This document shows positions 1 through 11,615 of a stretch of DNA of 64,000 nucleotides, in pieces; the first letter of the stretch is position 1, and each line of letters begins with the position of its first letter. A program made the translations under genes and the position numbers. Source of the stretch: Ascaris suum (lineage: Eukaryota; Nematoda; Chromadorea; Rhabditida; Ascarididae); assembly GCA_013433145.1 (NCBI GenBank), contig JACCHR010000052.1, positions 1 through 64,000 of the forward strand, read 5' to 3'. A model generated the notes under the pieces. The model saw only the letters and a list, made by a program, of their open reading frames with translations. It did not search any database and was not told where the DNA came from.

Positions 1-360
1 AAGCCTAAGCCTAAGCCTAAGCATAAGCCTAACCTAAGCCTAAGCCTAACCTCTACCATGCCGAAGCCTAAGCCTAGCCCTAAGCCTAAGCCTAACCTAA
101 GCCTAAGGCCTATGCCAAAGCCTAAGCCATAAGCCGAAGCCTAAGCCTAAGCCGAAGCCTAAGCCTAAGCCTAAGCCTAAGCCTAGCCTAAGCCTTTGCG
201 AAGCCTAAGCCTAACCCGAAGTGCCCTAAGCCGATCCTAAGCCTAACCTAGCCTAAGCCGAACCCTAGTGCCTATGCATAACCTAAGCTGAAGCCTAAGC
301 CTGCCTATGCCTAAGCCTAAGCCGAACCTAGCAAGCCTAACCCTAGCCAAAGCCTTACCT
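1..360 (-). repeat. Very degenerate TTAGGC repeats at the left edge
   Basis: Units are recognisable but broken about every 10-15 bases by mixed substitutions, insertions and deletions, for example around 51-66, 195-205, 218-236 and 345-375. The errors have no common theme, unlike the next region where G loss is commonest. This looks like the low-quality end of a single long read. No unique subtelomeric sequence, gene or second repeat family emerges on either strand. True degenerate repeats are possible but less likely, because chromosome termini are renewed by telomerase and should be the cleanest part. Confidence 0.9.
220..236. other. Local disruption in the first noisy block
   Basis: Several adjacent bases do not fit the CCTAAG unit (stretches like gtgccc and gccgatcc). 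It is too short to be an insertion of unique sequence and is most simply read as clustered sequencing error. Confidence 0.5.
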
Positions 361-2210
361 ATGCAAATCCTTTGCCTAAGCATAAGCTAAGCCTAAGCCT
401 AAGCCTAAGCCTATGCCTAAAGCCTAAGCCTAACCGAAGCCTAGCCTAAGCCTAAGCCTAAAGCCTAAGCCAAAGCCTAAGCCTAACCTAAGCCTAACCG
501 AAGCCGAACCTAAGCCTAAGCCTAAGCCTAAGCCTAAGCCTAAGCGAAGCCTAAGCCTAAGCCTAAACCTAGCCTAAGCCAAAGCCAAGCCTAAGCTAAG
601 CCTAAGCCTAAGCCTATGCCTATGCATAAGCCTAACCTATGCCCTAAGCCTAAGCCTAAGCCTAACCTAAACCTAAGCCTATGCCTAAGCCTAAGCCTAA
701 GCCTAAGCCTAGCCGAACCTAAGCCTATGCCTAAGCCTAAGCCTAAGCCTAAGCCTAAGCCAAGCCTAACCTAAGCCTAAGCCTAAGCCTAAGCCTAAGC
801 CTAAGCCTAAGCCTAAGCCTAAGCCTAAGCCTAAGCCGAAAGCCTAAGCCCTAAGCCTAAGCCTAAAGCCTAACCTATAGCCTAAGCCTAAGCCTAAGCC
901 TAAGCCTAAGCCTAAGCCTAAGCCTAAGCCTAAGCCTAAGCCTAAGCCTAACCTAAGCCTAAGTAACCTAAGCCGAAGCCTAGCCTAACCTAACCCTAAG
1001 CCAAGCCTAAGCCTTACCTAAGCCTAACCTAAGGCCTAAGCCCTAAGCCTAAGCCTAAGCCTTGCCTAAGCCTAAGCCTAAGCCTAAGCCTAACCTAAGC
1101 CTAAGCCTAAGCCTATCCTAAGCCTAACCTAAGCCTAAGCCTAAGCCTAAGCCTAAGCCTAAGCCTAAGCCTAAGCCTAAGCCTAAGCCTAAGCCTAAGC
1201 CTAAATAGCCCCTAAGCCCTAAGCCTAAGCCTAAGCCTAAGCCTAAGCCTAAGCCTAACCTAAGCCTAAGCCTAAGCCTAAGCCGATCCTAACCTAACCT
1301 AAGCCTAACCTAAGCCTAAAGCCTAAGCCTAAGCCTAACCTAAGCCTAAGCCTAAGCCTAAGCCTAACCTAAGCCTAAGCCTAAGCCTAAGCCTAACCTA
1401 ACCTAAGCCTAAGCCTTAGCCTAAGCCTAAGCCTAAGAAGCCAAGCCTAAGCCTAAGCCTAAGCCTAAGCCTAAGCCTAAGCCGAACCTAAGCCTTAGCC
1501 CTATGCCTAAGCCTAAGCCTAAGCCTAAGCCTAAGCCCTAAGCCTAAGCCTAAGCCCTTAGCCTAAGCCTAAGCCCTAAGCCTAAGCCAAGCCTAAGCCT
1601 AAGCCTAACCATGCCTAAGCCTAAGCCTAAACCTAAGCCTAACCTAAGCCTAAGCCTAAGCCTAAGCCAAGCCTAAGCCTAAGCAAGCTAAGCCTAACCT
1701 AAGCCTAAGCCTAAGCCCTAAGCCTAAGCCTAAGCCTAAGCCTAACCTAAGCCTAAGCCTAAGCCCTAAGCTAACCCTAAGCCTAAGCCTTAGCCTAAGC
1801 CTAAGCCTAAGCCTAAGCCTAAGCCTAAGCCTAAGCCTAAGCCTACCTAAGCCTAAGCCTAAGCCTAAGCCTAAGCCTAAGCCTAACCTAAGCCTAACCT
1901 AAGCCTAAGCCTAAGCCCTAAGCCTAAGCCCTAAGCCTAAGCCTAAGCCTAAGCCTAAGCCTATGCCTAAGCCTAACCTAAGCCTAAGCCTAAGCCTAAG
2001 CCTAAGCCTAAGCCTAACCTAACCTAAGCCTAACCTAAGCCTAAGCCTAACCTAAGCTAAGCCTAAGCCTAAGCCTAAGCCTAAGCCTAAGCCCGAAGCC
2101 TAAGCCTAAGCCTAAGCCTAAGCCTAAGCCGAAGCCTAAGCCTAACCTTAGCCTATGCCTAAGCCTAAGCCTAAGCCTAAGCCTAAGCCTAAGCCTAACC
2201 TAAGCCCTAA

Positions 2211-2425
2211 GCCTAACTAAGCCAAGCCTTAGCCTAAGCCTAACCTAAGCCTAAGCATGCCTAACCTAAGCCTAACCCTAAGCCTAGCCTTAAGCCAAGC
2301 CTAAGCCTACCTAAGCCTAAGCCTTAGCCCGCCTAAGCCTAAGATGCCTAAGGCCTAAGCCTAAGCCTAGCCTAAGCCTAACCCGAGCCTAAGCCTAAGC
2401 CTAACCTAAGCCTAAGCCTAAGCAA
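2211..2425. other. Dense variant cluster
   Basis: Within about 215 bases there are around fifteen broken units, including isolated TTAAG, CATGCC, GATGCC, CCCGCC and CCCGAG words. Flanking sequence on both sides is cleaner. It contains no alternative repeat and no plausible gene. It is either a low-quality patch of one read or a mutated older block. Confidence 0.5.
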
Positions 2426-5400
2426 CCTAAGCCTAAGCCTAAGCCTAAGCCTAAGCCTAAGCCTAAGCCTAACCTAAGAGCCTAAGCCTAAGCCTAAGCC
2501 TAAGCCTAAGCCTAATAAAGCCTTAGCCTAAGCCGATACCTAAGCCTAAGCCTAAGCCTAAGCCTAAGCCAAGCCTAAGCCTAAGCCTAAGCCTAAGCCT
2601 TAGCCCTAAGCCTAAGCCTAAGCCTAAGCCTAAGCCTAAGCCTAAGCCCTGCCTAAGCCTATAGCCTAACCTAAAGCCTAAGCCTAACCTAAGCCGAAGC
2701 CTAAGCCTAAGCCTAAGCCTAAGCAAACCTAAACCTAAGCCTAAGCCTAAGCCTAAGCCTAAGCCTAAGCCTAAGCCTAAGCCAAGCCTAACCTAAGCCT
2801 AAGCCTAAGCCTATCCAAAGCCTAAGCCTAAGCCTAAGCCTAAGCCTAAGCCTAACTAACCTAAGCCTAAGCCTAACCCTAAGCCTAAGCCTAAGCCTAA
2901 GCCTAAGCCTAAGCCTAAGCCTATCCTAAGCCTAAGCCTAACCTAAGCCTACCTAAGCCTAAGCCAAGCCTAAGCCCTAACCTAGCCTAACCTAACCTAA
3001 GCCTAACCTAAGCCTAACTAAGCCTTAGCCTAAGCCTAAGCCTAAGCCTAAGCCTAAGCCTAACTAAGCCTAAGCCTAAGCCTAAGCCTAAGCCTAAGCC
3101 TAAGCCTAAGCCTAAGCCTAACCTAAGCCTTAGCCTAAGCCTAACCCTAAGCCTAAGCCCTAAGCCTAACCTGCCTAAGCCTAAGCCTAAGCCTAAGCCT
3201 AAGCCTAAGCCTAAGCCTAAGCCTAAGCCTAAGCCTTAGCCTAAGCCTAAGCCTAAGCCCTAAGCCTAAGCCTAAGCCTAAGCCTAAGCCGAAGCCTAAG
3301 CCTAAGCCTAAGCCTAAGCCTAAGCCTAAGCCTAAGCCTTAGCCCAAGCCTTTCCTAAGCCTAAGCCTAAGCCGAAGCCTTAGCCTAAGCCTAAGCCTAA
3401 GCCTAAGCCTAAGCCTAAGCTAAGCCTAAGCCTAACCTAAGCCTATGCCTAACCAAGCCTAAGCCTACCTAAGCCTAAGCCTAAGCCTAAGCCTAAGCCT
3501 AAGCCTAAGCCTAAGCCAACCTAAGCCTAAGCCTAAGCCAAGCCTAAGCCCTAAGCTAAGCCTAAGCCTAAGCCTAAGCCTAAGCCTAAGCAGAGCCCCT
3601 AAGCCTAAGCCTAAGCCTAAGCCTAAGCCTAAGCCTAAGCCTAAGCCTAAGCCTAAGCCTAAGCCTAAGCCTAAGCCTAAGCCTAAGCCTAAGCCTAAGC
3701 CTAAGCCTCTAAGCCTAAGCCTAAGCCTAAGCCCTAACCTAACCCTAAGCCTAAGCCTAAGCCTAACCTAAGCCTAAGCCTAAGCCTAAGCCTAAGCCTA
3801 AGCCTAAGCCTAAGCCTAAGCCTAACCTAAGCCTAACCTAAGCCTAAGCCTAAGCTAAGCCTAAGCCTAAGCCTAAGCCTAAGCCTAAGCCTAAGCCTAA
3901 GCCTAAGCCTAAGCCTAAGCCTAAGCCTAAGCCTAAGCCTAACCTAAGCCTAAGCCTAAGCCTAACCTAAGCCTAAGCCTAAGCCTAAGCCTAAGCCTAA
4001 CCTAAGCCTAAGCCTAAGCCTAAGCCTTGCTAAGCCTAAGCCTAACCTAAGCCTAACCTAAGCCCTAAGCCTAAGCCTAAGCCTAACCTAAGCCTAACCT
4101 AAGCCTAAGCCTAAGCCTAAGCCTAAGCCTACCTAAGCCTAAGCCTAAGCCTAAGCCTAAGCCTAAGCCTAAGCCTAAGCCTAAGCCTAAGCCTAAGCCT
4201 AAGCCTAACCCTAAGCCTAAGCCTACCTAAGCCTAAGCCTAAGCCTAAGCCCTAAGCCCCTAAGCCTAAGCCTAAGCCTAAGCCTAAGCCTAAGCCTAAG
4301 CCTAAGCCTAAGCCTAAGCCTAACCTAAGCCTAAGCCTAAGCCTAAGCCTAGCCTAACCCTAAGCCTAAGAAGCCTAAGCCTAAGCCTAAGCCTAAGCCT
4401 AAGCCTAAGCCTAAGCCTACGCCTAAGCCTAAGCCTAAGCCTAAGCCTAAGCCCTAAGCCCTAGCCTAAGCCTAAGCCTTAAGCCTAAGCCTAAGCCTAA
4501 GCCTAAGCCTAAGCCTAAGCCTAAGCCTAAGCCTAAGCCTAAGCCTAAGCCTAAGCCTAAGCCTAACCTAAGCCTAAGCCTAAGCCTAAGCCTAAGCCTA
4601 ACCTAAGCCTAAGCCTAAGCCTAGCCTAAGCTAAGCCTAAGCCTAAGCCTAAGCCTAAGCCTATCCTAAGCCTAAGCCTAAGCCTAAGCCTAACCTAAGC
4701 CCTAAGCCTAAGCCTAAGCCTAAGCCTAAGCCTAAGCCTAAGCCTAAGCCTAAGCCTAAGCCTAAGCCTAAGCCTAAGCCTAAGCCTAAGCCTAAGCCTA
4801 AGCCTAAGCCAAGCCTAAGCCTAAGCCTAAGCTAAGCCCTAAGCCTAAGCCTAAGCCTAAGCCTAGCCTAAGCCTAAGCCTAAGCCTATCCTAAGCCTAA
4901 GCCTAAGCCTAAGCCTAAGCTAAGCCTAAGCCTAAGCCTAAGCCTAAGCCTAACCTAAGCCTAAGCCTAAGCTAAGCCTAAGGCCTAAGCCTAAGCCTAA
5001 GCCTAAGCCTAAGCCTAAGCCTAAGCCTAAGCCTAAGCCTAAGCCTAGCCTAACCTAAGCCTAAGCCTAAGCCTAAGCCTAAGCCTAAGCCTAAGCCTAA
5101 GCCTTAGCCTAAGCCTAACCGAAGCCTAACCTAAGCCCTAAGCCTAAGCCTTTAGCCTAAGCCTAAGCCTAAGCCTAAGCCTAAGCCTAAGCCTAACCTA
5201 GCCTAAGCCTAAGCCTAACCTAAGCCTAAGCCTAAGCCTAAGCCTAACCTAAGCCTAAGCCTAAGCCTAAGCCGAAGCCTAAGCCTAAGCCTAAGCCTAA
5301 GCCTTAAGCCTAACCTAAGCCTAAGCCTAAGCCTAAGCCTAAGCCTAAGCCTAACCTAAGCCTAAGCTAAGCCTAAGCCTAAGCCTAAGCCTAAGCCTAA

Positions 5401-5983
5401 GCCTAAGCCTAACCTAAGCCTAACCTAAGCCAAGCCTAAGCCTAAGCCTAAGCCTAAGCCTAACCTAAGCCTAAGCCTAAGCCTAAGCCTAACCTAACCT
5501 AAGCCTAAGCCTAAGCCTAACCTAAGCCCCTAAGCCTAAGCCTAAGCCTAAGCCTAAGCCTAAGCCTAAGCCTAACCTAAGCCTAAGCCTAAGCCTAAGC
5601 CTAAGCCTAACCTAAGCCTAAGCCTAAGCCTAAGCCTAAGCCTAACCTAAGCCTAAGCCTAAGCCTAAGCCTAAGCCTAAGCCTAAGCCTAAGCCTAAGC
5701 CTAAGCCTAAGCCTAAGCCTAAGCCTAAGCCTAAGCCTAAGCCTAAGCCTAAGCCTAAGCCTAAGCCTGCCTAACCTAAGCCAATGCCTAACCTAAGCCT
5801 AAGCCTAAGCCTAAGCCTAAGCCCTAAGCCTAAGCCTAAGCCTAAGCCTAAGCCTAAGCCTAAGCCTAAGCCTAACCTAAGCCTAACGCCTAAGCCTAAG
5901 CCTAACCTAAGCCTAAGCCTAAGCCTAAGCCTAAGCCTAAGCCTAAGCCTAAGCCTAAGCCTAAGCCTAACCTAACCTAAGCC

Positions 5984-6004
5984 TAAGCTAAATGCTAACT
6001 AGAA
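5984..6004. other. Short disrupted patch, the only non-repeat-like words in its neighbourhood
   Basis: About 20 bases read as AAATGCTAACTAGAAG, breaking both register and unit. The flanks return to CCTAAG at once. No target-site duplication or element end is visible, so an insertion is not supported. Confidence 0.5.
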
Positions 6005-9000
6005 GCCTAAGCCTAAGCCTAACCTAAGCCAAGCCTAAGCCAAGCCTAAGCCGAAGCCTAAGCCTAAGCCTAAGCCTAAGCCTAACCTAAGCCTAAGCCT
6101 AAGCCTAAGCCTAAGCCTAAGCCTAAGCCTAAGCCTAAGCCTAAGCCTAAGCCTAAGCCTAAGCCTAAGCCTAAGCCTAAGCCTAAGCCTTACCTAAGCC
6201 TAAGCCTAAGCCTAAGCCTAAGCCTAACCTAAGCCTAATAAGCCTAAGCCTAAGCCTAAGCCTAAGCCTAAGCCTAAGCCTAAGCCTAAGCCTAAGCCTA
6301 AGCTAAGCCTAAGCCTAACCTAAGCCTAAGCCTAAGCCTAAGCCTTAAGCCTAAAGCCTAAGCCTAAGCCTAAGCCTAAGCCTAAGCCTAAGCCTAAGCT
6401 AAGCCTAAGCCTAAGCCTAAGCCTAAGCCTAAGCCTAAGCCTAACCTAACCTAGCCTAAGCCTAAGCCTAAGCCTAAGCCTAAGCCTAAGCCTAAGCCTA
6501 AGCCTAAGCCTAAGCCTAAGCCTAAGCTAATGCCTAAGCCTAAGCCTAACCTAAGCCTAAGCCTAAGCCTAAGCCTAAGCCTAAGCCTAAGCCTAAGCCT
6601 AAGCCTAAGCCTAAGCCTAAGCCTAAGCCTAACCTAAGCCTAAGCCTAGCCTAAGCCTAAGCCTAAGCCTAACCTAAGCCTAAGCCTAACCTAAGCCTAA
6701 GCCTAAGCCTAAGCCTAAGCCTAAGCCTAACCTACCTAAGCCTAAGCCTAAGCCTAAGCCTAAGCCTAAGCCTAAGCCTAAGCCTAAGCCTAAGCCTAAG
6801 CCCTAAGCCTAAGCCTAAGCCTAACCTAAGCCTAAGCCTAACCTAAGCCTAAGCCTAAGCCTAAGCCTAAGCCTAGCCTAAGCCTAAAAGCCTAAGCCTA
6901 AGCCTAAGCCTAAGCCTAAGCCTAAGCCAAGCCTAAGCCTAAGCCTAAGCCAACCTTAGCCAAGCCTAAGCCTAAGCCTAAGCCTAAGCCTAAGCCTAAG
7001 CCTAAAGCCTAACCTAAGCCTAAGCCTAAGCCTAACCTAAGCTTAGCCTAAGCCTAAGCTAAGCCTAAGGCCTAAGCCTAAGCCTAAGCCTAAGCCTAAG
7101 CCTAAGCCTAAGCCTAAGCCTAAGCCTAAGCCTAAGCCTAAGCCTAAGCCTATAGCCCTAAGCCTAAGCCTAAGCCTAAGCCTAAGCCTAACCCTAACCT
7201 AAGCTAAGCCTAAGCCTAAGCCTAAGCCTAAGCCTAAGCCTAAGCCTAAGCCTAAGCCCTAAGCCTACCTAAGCCTAGCCTATGCCTAAGCCCTAAGCCT
7301 AACCTAAGCCTAAGCCTAAGCCTAACCTAAGCTAAGCCTAAGCCTAAGCCTACCTAAGCCTAACCTAAACCTAAGCCTAAGCCTAAGCCTAAGCCTAAGC
7401 CTAAGCCTAAGCCTAAGCCTAAGCCTAAGCCTAAGCCTAAGCCTAAGCCTAAGCCTAAGCCAAGCCTAAGCCTAAGCCTAAGCCTAAGCCTATGCCTAGC
7501 CTAAGCCTAAGCCCTAAGCCTAAGCCTAAGCCTAAGCCTAAGCCTAAGCCTAAGCCTAACCCTAAGCCTAAGCCTAAAGCCTAACCTAAGCCTAAGCCTA
7601 AGCCTAAGCCTAAGCCTAAGCCTAACCTAAGCCTAAGCCTAAGCCTAAGCCTAAGCCTAAGCCTAAGCCTAAGCCCTAAGCCTAAGCCTAAGCCTAAGCC
7701 TAACCTAAGCCTAAGCCTAAGCCAAGCCTAAGCCTAAGCCTAACCTAAGCCTAAGCCTAAGCCTAAGCCTAAGCCTAAATAAGCCTAAGCCTAAGCCTAA
7801 GCCTAAGCCTAAGCCGAGCCTAAGCCTAAGCCTAAGCCTAAGCCTAAGCTAAGCCTAAGCCTAAGCCTAAGCCTAAGCCTAAATGCCTAAGCCTAAGCCT
7901 AAGCCTAAGCCTAAGCCTAAGCCTAAGCCCTAAGCCTAAGCCTAAGCCTAAGCCTTAGCCTAAGCCTAAGCCTAACCTAAGCCCTAAGCCTAAGCCTAAG
8001 CCTAAGCCTAAGCCTAAGCCTAAGCCTAAGCCTAAGCCAAGCCTAAGCCTAAGCCTAAGCCAAGCCTAAGCTAAGCCTAACCTAAGCCTAAGCCTAAGCC
8101 TAAGCCTAAGCCTAAGCCTAAGCCTAAGCCTAAGCCTAAGCCTAAGCCTAAGCCTAAGCCTAAGCCTAAGCCTAAGCCTAAGCCTAAGCCTAAGCCTAAG
8201 CCTAAGCCTAAGCCTAAGCCTAAGCCTAAGCCTAGCCTAACCTAAGCCTAAGCCTAAGCCTAAGCCTAAGCCTAAGCCTAAGCCTAAGCCTAAGCCTAAA
8301 GCCTAAGCCTAAGCCTAACCCTAGCCTAAGCCTAACCTAAGCCTAAGCCTAAGCCTAAGCCTAAGCCAACCTAAGCCTAAGCCTAAGCCTAACCTAAGCC
8401 TAAGCCTAAGCCTAAGCCTAAGCCTAAGCCTAACCTAAGCCTAAGCCTATCCTAAAGCCTAAGCCTAAGCCTAATCCTAAGCCTAAAGCCTAAGGCCTAA
8501 GCCTAAGCCTAAGCCTAAGCCTAGCCTAAGCCTAGCCTAACCTAAGCCTAAGCCTAAGCCTAAGCCTAAGCCTAAGCCTAAGCCTAAGCCTAACCTAAGC
8601 CTAAGCCTAAAGCCTAAGCCTAAGCCTAAGCCTAAGCCTAAGCCTAAGCCTAAGCCTAAGCCTAAGCCTAAGCCTAAGCCTAAGCCTAAGCCTAAGCCTA
8701 AGCCCTAAGCCTAAGCCTAAGCCTAAGCCTAAGCCTAAGCCCTAGCCTAAGCCAAGCCTAAGCCTAAGCCTAAGCCTAAGTAGCCTAAGCCTAAGCCTAA
8801 GCCTAAGCCTAAGCCTAAGAAGCCTAAGCCTAAGCCTAAGCCTAAGCCTAAGCTAAGCCTAAGCCGAAGCCTAAGCCTAAGCCTAAGCCTAAGCCTAAGC
8901 TAAGCCTAAGCCTAAGCCTAAGCCTAAGCCTAAGCCTAAGCCTAACCCTAACCTAAGCCTAAGCCTAAGCCTAAGCCTAAGCCTAAGCCTAAGCCTAAGC

Positions 9001-11508
9001 CTAAGCCTAACCTAACCTAAGCCTAAGCCTAAGCCTAAGCCTAAGCCTAAGCCTAACCTAAGCCTAAGCCTAACCTAACCTAAGCCTAAGCCAAGCCTAA
9101 GCCTTAGCCTAAGCCTAAGCCTAAGCCTAAGCCTAAGCCTAAGCCTAAGCCTAAGCCTAAGCCTAAGCCTAAGCCTAAGCCTAAGCCTAAGCCTAAGCCT
9201 AACCTAAGCCTAAGCCTAAGCCTAACCTAAGCCTAAGCCTAAGCCCTAAGCCTAAGCCTAAGCCTAAGCCTAAGCCTAAGCCTAAGCCTAAGCCTAACCT
9301 AAGCCTAAGCTGCCTAACCTAAGCCTAAGCCTAAGCCTAAGCCTAAGCCTAAGCCTAACCTAAGCCTAAGCCTAACCATGCCTAAGCCTAAGCCTAAGCT
9401 AAGCCTAAGCCGCCAAAGCCTAAGCCTAAGCCTAAGCCTAAGCCTAAGCCTAAGCCTAAGCCTAAGCCTAAGCCTAAGCCTAAGCCTAAGCCTAAGCCTA
9501 AGCCGTAGCCTAAGCCTAAGCCTAACCTAAGCCTAACCTAAGCTAAGCCTAACCTAAGCCTAAGCCTAAGCCTAAGCCTAAGCCTAAGCCTCCGAAGCCT
9601 AACCTAAGCCCTAAGCCTAAGCCTAAGCCTAAGCCTAAGCCTAAGCCTAAGCCTAAGCCTAAGCCTAAGCCTAACCTAAGCCTAAGCCTAAGCCTAACCT
9701 AAGCCTAGCCTAAGCCTAAGCCTAAGCCTAAGCCTAAGCCTAAGCCTAAGCCTAAGCCTAAGCCTAAGCCTAAGCCTAAGCCTAAGCCTAAGCCTAAGCC
9801 TAAGCCTAAAGCCTAAGCCTAAGCCTAAGCCTAAGCCTAAGCCTAAGCCTAAGCCTAAGCCTAAGCTAACCCTAAGCCTAAGCCTAAGCCTAAGCCTAAG
9901 CCTAAGCCTAAGCCTAAGCCTAAGCCTAAGCCTAAGCCTAAGCCTAAGCCTAAGCCCTAAGCCTAAGCCTAAGCCTAAGCTAACCTAAGCCTAAGCCTAA
10001 GCCTAAGCCTAAGCCTAAGCCTAACCTAAGCCTAAGCCTAAGCCTAAGCCTAAGCCTAAGCCTAAGCCTAAGCCTAAGCCTAAGCCTAAGCCTAAGCCTA
10101 AGCCTAAGCCTAAGCCAAGCCTAAGCCTAAGCCTAAGCCTAACCTAAGCCTAAGCCTAAGCCTAAGCCTAAGCCTAAGCCTAAGCCTAAGCCCTAAGCCT
10201 ACCCTAAGCCTAACCTAAGCCTAAGCCTAAGCCTAAGCCTACCTAAGCCTAAGCCTAAGCCTAAGCCTAAGCCTAAGCCTAAGCCGAAGCCTAAGCCTAA
10301 GCCTTACCTAAGCCTAAGCCTAAGCCTAACCTAAGCCTAAGCCTAAGCCTAAGCCTAAGCCCTAAGCCTAAGCCTAACCTAAGCCTAACCTAAGCCTAAG
10401 CCTAAGCCTAAGCCTAAGCCTAAGCCTAAGCCTAACCTAAGCCTAAGCCTAAGCCTAGCCTAAGCCTAAGCCTAAGCCTAAGCCGAAGCCTAAGCCTAAG
10501 CCTAACCTAAGCCTAAGCCTAAGCCTAACCTAAGCCTAAGCCTAAGCCTAAGCCTAAGCCTAAGCCTAAGCCTAAGCCTAAGCCTAAGCCTAAGCCTAAG
10601 CCTAAGCCTAAGCCTAAGCCTAAGCCTAACCTAAGCCTAAGCCTAAGCCTAAGCCTAAGCCTAAGCCTAAGCCCCCCTAAGCCTAAGCCTAACCTAAGCC
10701 TAAGCCTAAGCTAAGCCTAAGCCTAACCTAAGCCTAAGCCTAAGCCTAAGCCTAAGCCTAAGGAAGCCTAAGCCTAAGCCTAAGCCTAAGCCTAAGCCTA
10801 AGCCTAAGCCTAAGCCTAAGCCCTAAGCCTAAGCCTAAGCCTAAGCCCTAAGCCTAAGCCTAAGCCTAAGCCCTAAGCCTAAGCCTAAGCCTAAGCCTAA
10901 GCCTAAGCCTAAGCCTAAGCCTAACCTAAGCCTAAGCCTATAGCCTAAGCCCTAAGCCTAAGCCTAAGCCTAAGCCTAAGCCTAAGCCTAAGCCTAAGCC
11001 TAACCTAAGCCTAAGCCTAAGCCTAAGCCTAACCTAAGCCTAAGCCTAAGCCTAAGCCTAAGCCTAAGAAGCCCTAAGCCTAAGCCTAACCTAGCCTAAG
11101 CCTAAGCCTAAGCCTAAGCCTAAGCCTAAGCCTAAGCCCCTAAGCCTAAGCTAAGCCTAAGCCTAAGCCTAAGCCTAAGCCTAAGCCTAAGCCTAAGCCT
11201 AAGCCTAAGCCTAAGCCTAAGCCTAAGCCTAAGCCTAAGCCTAAGCCTAAGCCTAAGCCTAAGCCTAAGCCTAAGCCTAAGCCTAAGCCTAAGCCTAAGC
11301 CTAAGCCTAAGCCTACCTAACCTAAGCCTAACCTAAGCCTAACCAAGCCTAAGCCTAAGCCTAACCTAAGCCTAAGCCTAAGCCTAACCTAACCTAAGCC
11401 TAACCTAAGCCTAAGCCTAAGCCTAAGCCTAACCTAAGCCTAACCTTAGCCTAACCTAAGCCTAAGCCCTAAGCCTAAGCCTAAGCCTAAGGCCTAAGCC
11501 TAAGCCTA

Positions 11509-11615
11509 AGCCTATCCTAAGCCTAGCCTAATCCTAAGCCTAAGCCTAAGCCTAAAAGCCAAAGCCAAATCCTAAGGCCTAAGCCAAAGCCTAATGCCTA
11601 AGCCTAAGCGCTTAA
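11509..11615. other. Dense variant cluster near the end of the noisy zone
   Basis: About a dozen deviations lie within 107 bases: TATCC, TAATCC, AAAAGCC, repeated CCAAAG and CCAAAT, AAGGCC, CTAATGCC and GCGCTTAAG. Long near-perfect repeats resume on the right, after about 11,615. The left flank is only moderately clean. It is the most disrupted patch in the second half of the noisy zone. Both a read-quality dip and a genuine variant block remain possible. Confidence 0.55.

Noticed and set aside
2523..2726. A 67-residue open frame on the - strand made of Leu-Arg and Leu-Gly runs
   Set aside because: It is a direct translation of TTAGGC repeats. A substituted unit supplies the ATG, and nearby indels switch the frame between Arg-Leu and Leu-Gly. 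There is no codon variety, domain or expression signal.
5784..5975. A 63-residue open frame on the + strand made of Leu-Ser and Pro-Lys runs
   Set aside because: It is a translation of CCTAAG repeats. The ATG comes from one altered unit (CCAATGCC), and frame changes follow single-base losses. It is a repeat artefact, not a gene.
5984..6004. Transposon insertion scar, such as the telomere-targeting elements seen in some animals
   Set aside because: The odd patch is only about 20 bases and has no terminal repeat, poly-A tail or target duplication.
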